A stretch of 64,000 bases of DNA, taken from Flavipsychrobacter sp. (lineage in GTDB: Bacteria; Bacteroidota; Bacteroidia; Chitinophagales; Chitinophagaceae). Both the position numbers and the translations under genes were made by a program. The notes under the pieces are model-generated. The model was not told the DNA's origin, did no database searches, and worked only from the letters and a program-made list of their open reading frames with translations. The stretch covers positions 62,001 to 126,000 of the forward strand of contig JARLGY010000044.1 of NCBI GenBank assembly GCA_031292525.1, given 5' to 3'. Positions 18,353-27,034 of this stretch are shown here, piece after piece. The first letter of the stretch is position 1; each line of letters starts with the position of its first letter.

Positions 18353-19360
18353 ATGCTGCGATTTGCAATAATAGGATGTGGTAGTATAGCCCAGAGGCAT
18401 GCCCAGCATATTGCCAATAATGGGTTGCTTGTGGCAGTGTGCGATGTGGTTAAAGAAAGGGCAGATGCATTGGCTAACAAATATAATTCTGTTGCCTACT
18501 ATAACTTAGCAGACCTGCTGGAAGCAGAAAAAACCGTTGATATTGTATCTGTTTGCACACCTAATGGTTTGCATGCACAGCATTCTATACAAGCACTGAA
18601 GAGTGGTTATCATGTGTTGTGTGAAAAGCCAATGGCAATAAGTGTGAACGATTGCGGAGAGATGATAAAAGTGGCTGAGCACTATAACAAACGTTTGTTT
18701 GTTATCAAACAGAACCGTTTTAATCCACCTGTAGCCGCAGTAAAGCAGGCGATAGATGAAGGACGGCTTGGGAAAATATATAGTGTGCAGCTTAGTTGTT
18801 TTTGGAATAGGAATGAGCATTACTATACCAATACCTGGAAGGGGACGAAAGGACTTGATGGGGGTACACTGTATACCCAGTATAGCCACTTCATAGACCT
18901 TCTGTATTGGATAATAGGTGATGTGAAAAATGTACAAGCTTTTACAGCCAATTTTGCCCATAAAGACACTATTGAATTTGAAGATACCGGCGTTGCGATA
19001 CTTGAGTTCTATAATGGTGCCATAGGTACCCTTAACTTTACTGTGAACAGTCATAAAAAAAATATGGAGGGATCGCTGACCATATTTGGTGAAAAGGGTA
19101 CGGTAAAGATAGGGGGACAATATTTGAACGAACTGGAATATCAGAATATTGAGGGTTATCAAATAGAAAGTTTGCCTACAGGCAATACGGCAAATAACTA
19201 TGGGGATTACCAAGGCTCAATGAGTAACCATGATAAAGTTTATGAGAACCTGGTGGATGTGATGACGAATAATGCCAGCATATCTGCCAGCGCGTTTGAA
19301 GGGCTTAAAACTGTAGAGATCATAGACAAGATATATAATGCGGCTATTGTAAAAAGGTAG
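18353..19360 (+). CDS. Gfo/Idh/MocA-family sugar dehydrogenase
   Basis: A 335-residue NAD(P)-dependent oxidoreductase. The Rossmann domain carries FAIIGCGSIAQRHAQHI, with the GxGxxxxxH nucleotide loop. The family signature CEKPMA includes catalytic K92 (E91-K92-P93), and the C-terminal alpha/beta domain has GGGTLYTQYSHFIDLL with the family histidine. In polysaccharide loci this group includes WlbA/WbpB-type UDP-GlcNAcA 3-dehydrogenases that feed 3-amino-sugar synthesis. That specific role is a guess, because no dedicated uronate aminotransferase pair is visible. Confidence 0.87.
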   Translation: MLRFAIIGCGSIAQRHAQHIANNGLLVAVCDVVKERADALANKYNSVAYYNLADLLEAEKTVDIVSVCTPNGLHAQHSIQALKSGYHVLCEKPMAISVNDCGEMIKVAEHYNKRLFVIKQNRFNPPVAAVKQAIDEGRLGKIYSVQLSCFWNRNEHYYTNTWKGTKGLDGGTLYTQYSHFIDLLYWIIGDVKNVQAFTANFAHKDTIEFEDTGVAILEFYNGAIGTLNFTVNSHKKNMEGSLTIFGEKGTVKIGGQYLNELEYQNIEGYQIESLPTGNTANNYGDYQGSMSNHDKVYENLVDVMTNNASISASAFEGLKTVEIIDKIYNAAIVKR

Positions 19361-19366
19361 GATCGG

Positions 19367-20113
19367 ATGTTGAAACGAATAGCTTTTTTGGGTGCTAAGT
19401 CTATTGGTCTTGAGTGTTTAAACACTTTGCTTACAAAGCAAAATGCTACAGGATGTATTGTAGCTGCATTGTTTACCAGCCTGGATAGGAACGCAACAGC
19501 TAACAACAAACTAATTGATTGTGCAGTTGCCAATAATATTACTGTTTATAGCAACATAAACAGTATACTTGATCTTCCACCTTTCGACTACATTATATCA
19601 GTACAATATCACGAAATATTAAAAGCCAAACATATAGCTTGTGCTAAAGAACTGGCTATAAACTTGCACATTGCCCCATTACCAGAATATAGGGGATGCA
19701 ATCAATTCTCCATGGCTATTATAGACGGACGTACAGAATTTGGATGTACACTGCACAAAATGGATACCGGGATAGATACCGGCGATATCATTTTTGAGGA
19801 TAGGTTTGATATCCCTGAAAATTGCTTTGTTGATGAGCTCGTTGATGTTGCTTATATACATGCTCAGGAACTTTTTAATGAAAAAATAGGATTGATTTTA
19901 ACTGGCGATTATTCATTAACTCCACAAAGTGACCTAGAGCCAATAAGAGGCACGCAAACTATTTACAGAAAAGATATAGACCGTATGAAGCAGATAGACT
20001 TAGGGTGGGATAAAGAAAAAATTGAGCGGCATTTACGGGCAACCTTGATGCCAGGATTTGCTCCCCCTTATTTTTTACTTAATGACCAGAAGATAAACTT
20101 CATAAAAGAGTAA
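19367..20113 (+). CDS. Sugar N-formyltransferase (Fmt-like)
   Basis: A 248-residue protein of the formyltransferase fold. The catalytic triad expected from E. coli Fmt is present: N99 and H101 in AINLHIAPLPEYRG and D137 in MDTGIDTGDII. It is shorter than tRNA formyltransferase (about 310 residues) and lacks the Fmt C-terminal tRNA-binding domain, which fits the dTDP- or UDP-aminosugar formyltransferases of O-antigen loci (QdtF, WlaRD, VioF types). It would use N10-formyl-tetrahydrofolate to formylate an amino sugar, plausibly the 3-amino-3,6-dideoxyhexose made by the upstream genes. Confidence 0.85.
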   Translation: MLKRIAFLGAKSIGLECLNTLLTKQNATGCIVAALFTSLDRNATANNKLIDCAVANNITVYSNINSILDLPPFDYIISVQYHEILKAKHIACAKELAINLHIAPLPEYRGCNQFSMAIIDGRTEFGCTLHKMDTGIDTGDIIFEDRFDIPENCFVDELVDVAYIHAQELFNEKIGLILTGDYSLTPQSDLEPIRGTQTIYRKDIDRMKQIDLGWDKEKIERHLRATLMPGFAPPYFLLNDQKINFIKE

Positions 20114-20192
20114 ACGTTTAGAATCAACGGAACTAACCGCTACTAACTATATCTATATTTTAGGAATGATAAAAAGCAATAAATTTTTGTAA

Positions 20193-21227
20193 ATGCAGGC
20201 AGGTTATAAAATGCTTATGCTAGGCACTTTTAAAACTGGCGCACTTGAAAACTATTTTGTAAATGGGTTTCTAAAGCTCGGGTATGAAGTAGAGGTGTTT
20301 AATATAGAATTAGATTATAAAAATGTTATTTCAAAGATCATCAATAGGATTAGCCCAAGGTTTTTGCTGAAAGAATTGAATGATAAAGTAGTTCAGCTTT
20401 GCAGAAAGAAAAAAACTGATGTAATTTTTATATGCAAAGGGATGTCCCTTTTTCCCGAAACAATTGAAGAAATAAAAAAATATACAAGGCTTATTGTAAA
20501 TTATAATCCTGACCATCCATATGAATTTTATTCAAGAGGCAGTGGTAATAAATTTATAGAAAGCAGTGTAAAACATTACAATGTATTTTTCAGCTACTCT
20601 AAAAATATATCGGTAAGTGTGCAAGAGAAGTATGGTGTTGATTCTTATTGTATACCTTTTGGATATGATTCCAATACTATAGATAAATATGCCCTTGATT
20701 ATAATGATGAATATAAAGACTCTTTTTTGTTTTTTGGAGCCTGGGATGAAGGGCGCTCTTCCTTTTTAAATAATGTAAAGAGAAATGATCTTGAAATTTT
20801 TGGCGACCCGGAGTGGAAAACAAAAACTACTTCAAAAGAATTTATACAGCAAAATTTTCAAAATAGAAAACTTTATGGAAGTGAGCTTTACCAAAAAATA
20901 AAGTCTTACGCGGGTGTAATAAACCTGCTGCGTCAGCAAAATCTAATTGAGGCATCGCATAATATGCGCACTTTTGAAGTACCTGGGTATGGAGGGTTAT
21001 TAATCAGTCAATTCACCGAAGAACAGGCTTCATTTTTTACACCTGATGTAGAAGCGATATACTTTACTTCTCCAGTAGAGTTAGATGAAAAAATGGAATT
21101 TCTAAAAAATAATGACCAGGTTGTGCTTGAAATAAAAAAGAATGCTTTGAATAGAAGTAGCAGGAGTGGTTACTCATATGACGAGCGGTGTAAGAGCATG
21201 GGAAGTATTTTCGACAAATATTTATAA
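20193..21227 (+). CDS. CgeB-like glycosyltransferase (GT-B)
   Basis: A 344-residue protein resembling the CgeB/glycosyltransferase 1-2 group. An N-terminal domain (MLMLGTFKTGALENYFVNGF) is followed by IVNYNPDHPYEF and then SFLFFGAWDEGRSSFLNNV. The C-terminal segment IKSYAGVINLLRQQNLIEASHNMRTFEVPGYGGLLI contains the conserved R-x-FE-x-P-x-x-G pattern of that group. An ATG five codons further in is a possible alternative start. From here to about 25.5 kb the DNA is visibly more AT-rich than the flanks, which suggests separate acquisition. Confidence 0.78.
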   Translation: MQAGYKMLMLGTFKTGALENYFVNGFLKLGYEVEVFNIELDYKNVISKIINRISPRFLLKELNDKVVQLCRKKKTDVIFICKGMSLFPETIEEIKKYTRLIVNYNPDHPYEFYSRGSGNKFIESSVKHYNVFFSYSKNISVSVQEKYGVDSYCIPFGYDSNTIDKYALDYNDEYKDSFLFFGAWDEGRSSFLNNVKRNDLEIFGDPEWKTKTTSKEFIQQNFQNRKLYGSELYQKIKSYAGVINLLRQQNLIEASHNMRTFEVPGYGGLLISQFTEEQASFFTPDVEAIYFTSPVELDEKMEFLKNNDQVVLEIKKNALNRSSRSGYSYDERCKSMGSIFDKYL

Positions 21228-21231
21228 ACAA

Positions 21232-22338
21232 ATGAAAATAGGAATAGTAATTACTCACCCTACACAATTTGATGTTCCAATTTTTAAATTGGGGCATGAA
21301 TTTATCGAGGTAATATATACAGATAGAAAAAGAGTAACCAATATATATGATCCTGAGATAAAGCAGACTGTAAAATGGGGCGATAAAAATCTGGAAGGCT
21401 ATAAATTTGATATTATTCCGGAAAAAGAAGCTTCCAAATGGCTATACAGAAAGTTTAAATCTGCCCAATATGATCTTGTAATTACAAATGGTTATGCCAA
21501 TAAATATTATATTTTATCGATAGTATTAGGTAAATTCTTTGCCCTTAAAAATGCGATAAGAGTTGATTCGGTTTTGTATAATAACAAAAGTGGCGCTAAA
21601 AGAATATACAAGCAACTAGTTTATTTCTTTTTAAAAATATTTATAGATCATTTTTTTGTAGTAGGTACCCTATCTAAAAACCATCTTTTGAAGTATGGAA
21701 TAAAAGATGAAAAAATATCCAATTACGGGTATATTTCAGACAACGATTTTTTTTCTACCAGCCTGGAGGTACCGTCTGAACAAAAAAAAGAGCTTAAGGA
21801 AGTATTAGGTATTTCACCTGCGTCAAAAGTTGTGCTTTGTATATCTAAGCATAATGAAAGAGAGGCACCCTTTGATACACTACAGGCATTTGAAAAACTG
21901 CACGATAATACTTTGCATCTACTGCTTATTGGAGATGGTCCACTACATCAAAAGTTAATTGACATGGCAGGTAGTCTAAACATAAAGAATATATCATTTG
22001 CAGGATACATTAAATTTACTGACTTGCCTATTTATTATAGCATTTCAGATGTTTTTATTCACGACTCTCATGATGAGCCTTGGGGGGTATCTGTGCAGGA
22101 AGCTATAGCTTGCGCGTTGCCTGTTATAACATCTGATAAGGTTGGAGCTTCATTTGATCTGATATTAGAGGGGAAGAATGGCTATGTTTTTAAGGCAGGG
22201 GATGTTGAAGGATTGGTTGAAAAGATGAAATTGTCGTTGGTAATGGATAAAGCTCTATTGGCACAAACTAATTTGGCAATTTTGGATCAATGGAATTATA
22301 AAAATACATTAGAGAATATTGTTGCAGCAGTTTCATAG
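21232..22338 (+). CDS. Glycosyltransferase family 4 (GT-B)
   Basis: A 368-residue GT-B protein from the ATG at 21232. An upstream in-frame ATG at 21166 would add 22 residues that overlap the previous gene and look unlike a GT4 start. KIGIVITHPTQFDVPIFKLG begins the acceptor domain. The donor domain has VVLCISKHNEREAPFDTLQAF, LLLIGDGPLHQKLIDMA and DEPWGVSVQEAIACALPVI, a clear E-x7-E-type motif (E..WGVSVQE). It lies in the AT-rich block and starts 4 bases after the preceding stop. Confidence 0.87.
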   Translation: MKIGIVITHPTQFDVPIFKLGHEFIEVIYTDRKRVTNIYDPEIKQTVKWGDKNLEGYKFDIIPEKEASKWLYRKFKSAQYDLVITNGYANKYYILSIVLGKFFALKNAIRVDSVLYNNKSGAKRIYKQLVYFFLKIFIDHFFVVGTLSKNHLLKYGIKDEKISNYGYISDNDFFSTSLEVPSEQKKELKEVLGISPASKVVLCISKHNEREAPFDTLQAFEKLHDNTLHLLLIGDGPLHQKLIDMAGSLNIKNISFAGYIKFTDLPIYYSISDVFIHDSHDEPWGVSVQEAIACALPVITSDKVGASFDLILEGKNGYVFKAGDVEGLVEKMKLSLVMDKALLAQTNLAILDQWNYKNTLENIVAAVS

Positions 22339-22384
22339 TTATTATTGAATAAATCTACTTATTTTACTTTTTAACACTATCGAT

Positions 22385-22993
22385 ATGATCTTGTATGGAG
22401 CGAGTGGCCACGGTAAGGTTATTATTGAAATATTAGAGCTTTTAGGTGACCAGAATATTATAATTTGGGACGATGCATTAAAATCTGATGTTTGGCATTA
22501 CCCTGTATCAAAACCTGATCTGCAATTTGCAGGATTAGAAAAATTAATCATTTCAATAGGCTACAATAATATCCGCAAGGCAATTGCAGAAAGACTAATT
22601 GGTAAATTTTTATTTGGCAACGCTATACACCCCCAAACTAATATATCTAAAAGGGTTAAATTGGGAGCAGGTACAGTTGTAATGGCTGGTGTTTCTATAA
22701 ATGCAGATGTTGTAATTGGTAAGCATTGCATTATAAACACCAATGCATCAATTGACCACGATTGTCTTATTGCAAACTATTGTCATGTATCACCCAATGT
22801 AACACTTTGCGGTAATGTAACTGTTGATGTTGGTACACATATAGGAGCGGGTGCTACTGTTATACCGGGTATATCTATAGGCAAGTGGTGCACTATAGGG
22901 GCTGGAACAACTGTAATTAAAGATGTGCCTGATTTTGCTACTGTAGTAGGTGTGGCAGGTAGGATCATCAAAATGAAAAAATCAAATGACTAA
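22385..22993 (+). CDS. PglD/NeuD-like sugar N-acyltransferase
   Basis: A 202-residue protein with the two-domain layout of PglD/NeuD. A small nucleotide-sugar-binding domain (about residues 1-75) begins MILYGASGHGKVIIEIL, and a left-handed beta helix follows (GAGTVVMAGVSINADVVIG, CIINTNASIDHDC, GTHIGAGATVIPGISIG). The His-Asp pair in NASIDHDC supplies the family's general base. In known systems it acetylates the 4-amino group of UDP-sugars (bacillosamine, perosamine) or modifies sialic acids. The matching aminotransferase is not obvious here. The end overlaps the next gene by 8 bases. Confidence 0.87.
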   Translation: MILYGASGHGKVIIEILELLGDQNIIIWDDALKSDVWHYPVSKPDLQFAGLEKLIISIGYNNIRKAIAERLIGKFLFGNAIHPQTNISKRVKLGAGTVVMAGVSINADVVIGKHCIINTNASIDHDCLIANYCHVSPNVTLCGNVTVDVGTHIGAGATVIPGISIGKWCTIGAGTTVIKDVPDFATVVGVAGRIIKMKKSND

Positions 22994-24158
22994 GCATTCA
23001 ATGAAAGTATCTAAAAACCTGGTATGTGCCATTTATAATCATCCTGAAGCGTATCCACCAACATTAAATGCTATTGAACAATTGAGTAACATATACGATA
23101 ACATATATGTACTCTACAGGCCCAATCTTAATAATTTATGGCAATATCCATCAAATGTTAAACTCATCTCAAGTGGTAAACAGATAATAAGTGTAAAGGC
23201 ACAAGCCTGTCAATCAATTTTTAAAAAATTTTACCAATTTTTAAATTTTACATTTATTCTTTTAAAGTTACATATAAAATATAAACCTAAAACAATATTA
23301 TTATATGATGGCATACCCCTGCTGTCCCATTTTATTGTCAGTAAATTATGGAGGAAACCACAAATTGCCTGGTATCATAACCATGATGTAATGGGTAAGG
23401 ATCAAAGGAAATATAGTGTAGGTTGGTTTGCCACACATTTTGAAGGCAGTGCTTTGGCAAAACTTGATATTTTTTCGTTGCCATCTGAAGAACGTAAAGT
23501 ATATTTTGACTTATCACACTTTACTGGGAAGTATTTTTATATTCCCAATTATCCATCATTAGCATTTTACGATAAATTTCATAAGAATGTAGTAAACGAT
23601 GGGCGGCTGAAATTAATATATCAAGGATCAATAAGCAAAGGCCATGGTATAGAAGAAATAATATCTTTTATAGCAACACATGAAGGTGAAACATATTTAA
23701 CTTTAATTGGTAATGTAAACGATGAATATAAAGAAGAGCTTATTGCTTTGATAAAACAACTAAATATAGATGTGAAAGTAAAAATACAGCCTCCTGTTAA
23801 CTATGCACTTTTGCCCGCCATAACAATAAATCACGATATAGGTTTAGCAATACATACCCCACACAATTTAATATATGCCACAGGTGGCACGGCTTCTAAT
23901 AAAATATATGAATATGCTGCTGTTGGGTTACCAGTTTTATATTTTGGAAATGAGCATTATAATCAAGCATTGTCGAAATATAAATGGACATTCGCTACAG
24001 ACTTATCAATGAGTAGCATACAAAATCAGATCGATTACATCAGGTTGAACCTAGATCAATTATCGGTATCTGCTTTGTCAGATTTCAATAAAGACTTGAA
24101 TTTTGAATCGGTTTTTTCCCAGGTTATAAATTACCTCAACTCTATTAGATCAATATAA
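22986..24158 (+). CDS. Probable glycosyltransferase (GT4-like, diverged)
   Basis: A 390-residue protein; an ATG six codons in is an alternative start. It shows a GT-B pattern without a strong signature. KNLVCAIYNHPEAYPPTLNAIEQL opens it, PQIAWYHNHDVMGK lies in the middle, and RLKLIYQGSISKGHGIEEII looks like the start of the donor domain. A TGGTASNKIYEYAAVGLPVLYF segment replaces the canonical E-x7-E motif. The gene lies in the AT-rich block and overlaps neighbours at both ends. Role in the glycan is inferred from location and fold. Confidence 0.72.
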   Translation: MTKHSMKVSKNLVCAIYNHPEAYPPTLNAIEQLSNIYDNIYVLYRPNLNNLWQYPSNVKLISSGKQIISVKAQACQSIFKKFYQFLNFTFILLKLHIKYKPKTILLYDGIPLLSHFIVSKLWRKPQIAWYHNHDVMGKDQRKYSVGWFATHFEGSALAKLDIFSLPSEERKVYFDLSHFTGKYFYIPNYPSLAFYDKFHKNVVNDGRLKLIYQGSISKGHGIEEIISFIATHEGETYLTLIGNVNDEYKEELIALIKQLNIDVKVKIQPPVNYALLPAITINHDIGLAIHTPHNLIYATGGTASNKIYEYAAVGLPVLYFGNEHYNQALSKYKWTFATDLSMSSIQNQIDYIRLNLDQLSVSALSDFNKDLNFESVFSQVINYLNSIRSI

Positions 24159-25567
24159 TGGGAATAGCACTAAATAATAAAAATTTACAATCTACTAAGG
24201 AGATTAACATATTTAATAAATATGTAGTAACATATATTTTAATTGGTCAGATATTTAGCTTTATAGTATTTGGGTTTAATGTATATTTCCAAATTGCATT
24301 TTTTATAACTCTTTCACAGTGCACTTTATTATTTTTTAATATAGGTAAAATAATACCAATACGTTACTTGATAGGCACAATGTACAGTATTAACTATTTG
24401 TTGGTGCCCGTTATTATGTATAGTGGGTTAAATGAAAATGTATCAGAAGATTATCGTATGGTTGGTTTGCCAGATGTTTATTTTTCTTATGCTATTCCTG
24501 CAATGTTGATGTTGATTTTAGGTTTACACTTATTTAAATCAAAAGATGACAGTATATTAAATGTTAAAAAAATTACAGCTATTGCGATAAGCAGCCCTAA
24601 GTTACCTATATATTTAATTATTATAGGATTAATTTGCGGTTTTATAAGCCCTTTTGTCCCGTCTGAAATTAGTTTAATTTTTGATAGCATTGGCTATTTT
24701 AAATATGTAGGCTTCTTTTTATCATTATTTAATGGTAAACCTATTAATTATTTATATTTGGCTTTGACTTATGGGCTATTATTAATTATATCTTTAACGT
24801 CAAGTTTATTTAATGACTTATTAAATCTGCTATTTTTTCTCGGCTTTATTTTAGCATTGCGTTATAAAGTTTCTAATAGAACTAAAATCTTAGGGATACT
24901 TGCAGTGATAGTTTTGGTTGTTTTAATTCAGACTATAAAATTTCAATTACGGGAAAAAGTTTCAAGTAATATTAGTGTTTTAACTAAAATTAATGAGGCA
25001 ATATCCGAGAGCAGTGAACAAAGCGAAACAAAGACTACCAAAGACAAAATTGCAGATGTATTAGTACGCTTAGACCAGGGTTGGGTAACATCCAAAAGTA
25101 TTGAATATTTCAATACTGGTGGCTATGAATTACAAAATGGTAAGCATGCCATTATTATATTAAAATCATCTATTTTACCCCGCATCTTAGCGCCTGACAA
25201 ATTAAAAATAGGTGACCCTCAGGAATTTAATAAGTATTCAGGCCATTACGTAAATGATGGTACTTCTATAGCACTTGGCATTTTTGCTGATGGTTATATA
25301 GATTTTGGACAAGCAGGTATTTTAGAAGTATTTGTTTTTGGATTAATTATCAGCTTGTTTATAAAAATATATCATAAAATGGATAGTAAGTACCCATTAA
25401 TAAAAATATTTATTCCTATTGGTTTTTTTTATGCAGTGCGGCCAGATACTGATACGCAATCAGCCTTAGGCGCTTTATTTAAGATAACATTCATTATTTG
25501 GCTTGCCATGATATATATAAGTAATAATTACAAGCGATTTGCTGCGGTAGCAAAAAGAGTAAAATAA
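24158..25567 (+). CDS. Wzy-like O-antigen/oligosaccharide repeat polymerase
   Basis: A 469-residue, strongly hydrophobic protein with about 10-12 predicted membrane spans. A long hydrophilic loop (about residues 265-365, with EAISESSEQSETKTTKDK and GIFADGYIDFGQAG) resembles the large periplasmic loop of Wzy polymerases, and PRILAPDK sits in that loop. Sequence conservation is low in this family, so the call rests on topology and context. A Wzy alongside an ABC exporter, with no Wzx-type flippase in the window, is unusual. The gene is among the most AT-rich in the window and overlaps the previous stop. Confidence 0.72.
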   Translation: MGIALNNKNLQSTKEINIFNKYVVTYILIGQIFSFIVFGFNVYFQIAFFITLSQCTLLFFNIGKIIPIRYLIGTMYSINYLLVPVIMYSGLNENVSEDYRMVGLPDVYFSYAIPAMLMLILGLHLFKSKDDSILNVKKITAIAISSPKLPIYLIIIGLICGFISPFVPSEISLIFDSIGYFKYVGFFLSLFNGKPINYLYLALTYGLLLIISLTSSLFNDLLNLLFFLGFILALRYKVSNRTKILGILAVIVLVVLIQTIKFQLREKVSSNISVLTKINEAISESSEQSETKTTKDKIADVLVRLDQGWVTSKSIEYFNTGGYELQNGKHAIIILKSSILPRILAPDKLKIGDPQEFNKYSGHYVNDGTSIALGIFADGYIDFGQAGILEVFVFGLIISLFIKIYHKMDSKYPLIKIFIPIGFFYAVRPDTDTQSALGALFKITFIIWLAMIYISNNYKRFAAVAKRVK

Positions 25568-25640
25568 TAAATAAGTTAATTTGATTTGATTGTCTTTTGA
25601 GAAACGATTATTCCACTTATAAAAACGCGGCAATCTAGTC

Positions 25641-25698
25641 ATTGCCAATCGATGTGTACATTAGCTGCTGGAATATACGTACATGTAATATTGGCAAT
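25641..25698. promoter_or_regulatory. Inverted repeat in the 225-base gap between the polymerase and the next glycosyltransferase
   Basis: ATTGCCAAT (25641-25649) is inversely repeated as ATTGGCAAT (25690-25698) around a roughly 40-base spacer that itself contains GTACAT/ATGTAC-like half palindromes. This is the largest gap inside the polysaccharide locus. It could hold an internal promoter with an operator, or a pause/attenuation structure. No TAnnTTTG element is exact here. Confidence 0.4.
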
Positions 25699-25792
25699 AA
25701 CCCATTTCTTTTTAAATGATACGTTTTGTTTGTATTTTTTTATTATCTGCTTAATAAGGAACAGATAAAAATAAGAATGTTGCTATATATAG

Positions 25793-26917
25793 ATGAAGAG
25801 AATTTTGATTTCTTACGAGTATTTCTTGCCTGCTTTTAAAGCGGGGGGACCAGTACAATCGATTGCAAACATGGCTAGGCAACTATGCGATTCTTACGAC
25901 TTGTATATAGTATGTTCTAATTCAGATGCTGGTGAGAGCAGTTCTTTACCGGAGATCGTTTCAGATACATGGACAGATTTTGAAAATGGTGTTGCCCAAG
26001 TATATTATATCTCGCAAGAGGAAAAGAAATTCGGCACTATAAGAAAGATCGTACGGGAAATTAAACCCGATTATATTTTTGCGAATGGTATCTACTCTTT
26101 TTTATTTTCTTTAGCTCCAATATTAGTACGTAGCAAGGCAAAGAAGATAATGTCTGTGAGAGGAATGCTGCACCCAGGCGCTTTGTCGGTAAAAAGTCTA
26201 AAGAAAAATATTTTCTTATCTATTTTCAAGGCCCTAGGGATTCAAAATAAAGTCACTTTTCATGTAACTGATGAGAAGGAAGCGGGATATGTAAGAAATG
26301 TTTTTGGTGAAAAAGTTGGAATAGCTATTGCAGAAAATTTTCCTAAACAAATTAAGGCATCGGCACAGGCATACAAAAATGCAAATGAATTAAAGCTGGT
26401 AAGTATTGCGCTTATCAGCCCAATGAAGAATCATTTACTTGCAATTGAAGCGCTGAAGAACGTGCCCAGCAAGGTGGTTTATGATATTTATGGTCCTGTT
26501 AAAGACGCAAACTATTGGGAAGAGTGTAAAAAAGAGATCACAAAGCTATCGGCCAATATCATTGTGAATTATATGGGGGATCTCCAACCAGAAAAACTGG
26601 TAAGCACCTTGGCTCAATACAATGTTTTCATATTGCCGAGCAAGAGTGAGAATTTTGGACATGCTATTTATGAGGCGCTTGCTTGTGGGGTGCCTGTAAT
26701 TACCAGCTACTTTACACCCTGGAATAATTTGGAAGAGCAAAAGGCTGGCTTGAACGTAGATATTTCTGATATTAATGACATGACAAAAGCCATTGACAAA
26801 CTTGCATTGGTCGATAATGAAACGTTTATGAAATGGAGTGAGGGTGCTAGCCAACTGGCTCAAAAAGCTGTATCTTTTGAAGGAACTAAGCTCAAGTACT
26901 TCAGGCTTTTTTTATAA
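25793..26917 (+). CDS. Glycosyltransferase family 4 (GT-B)
   Basis: A 374-residue enzyme. KRILISYEYFLPAFKAGGPVQS has the GGP variant of the glycine loop. IMSVRGMLHPGALSVKSLKK follows in the N-domain. The donor domain carries LKLVSIALISPMKNHLLAIEAL and LPSKSENFGHAIYEALACGVP, with the E-x7-E motif. AT content returns toward the level of the early part of the locus here. The gene is preceded by a 225-base gap, so it may be first in a second transcript of the locus. Confidence 0.9.
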   Translation: MKRILISYEYFLPAFKAGGPVQSIANMARQLCDSYDLYIVCSNSDAGESSSLPEIVSDTWTDFENGVAQVYYISQEEKKFGTIRKIVREIKPDYIFANGIYSFLFSLAPILVRSKAKKIMSVRGMLHPGALSVKSLKKNIFLSIFKALGIQNKVTFHVTDEKEAGYVRNVFGEKVGIAIAENFPKQIKASAQAYKNANELKLVSIALISPMKNHLLAIEALKNVPSKVVYDIYGPVKDANYWEECKKEITKLSANIIVNYMGDLQPEKLVSTLAQYNVFILPSKSENFGHAIYEALACGVPVITSYFTPWNNLEEQKAGLNVDISDINDMTKAIDKLALVDNETFMKWSEGASQLAQKAVSFEGTKLKYFRLFL

Positions 26918-27034
26918 AGGTTAGCATATCTTGGTTAAAGGAATTACAAACCTAACTGATCTGCGTATTATTAACTTTCTTACACTGCATTGCTATTTAT
27001 ATTTTCTATTGAACGACTAAATAAAATATTTTAA

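Noticed and set aside
18506-19213. Long minus-strand open frame (about 235 codons) opposite the Gfo/Idh/MocA gene
   Set aside because: It is fully antisense to a gene with clear catalytic motifs, its translation has no recognisable domain, and it has unnatural composition rich in Tyr, Ile and Cys.
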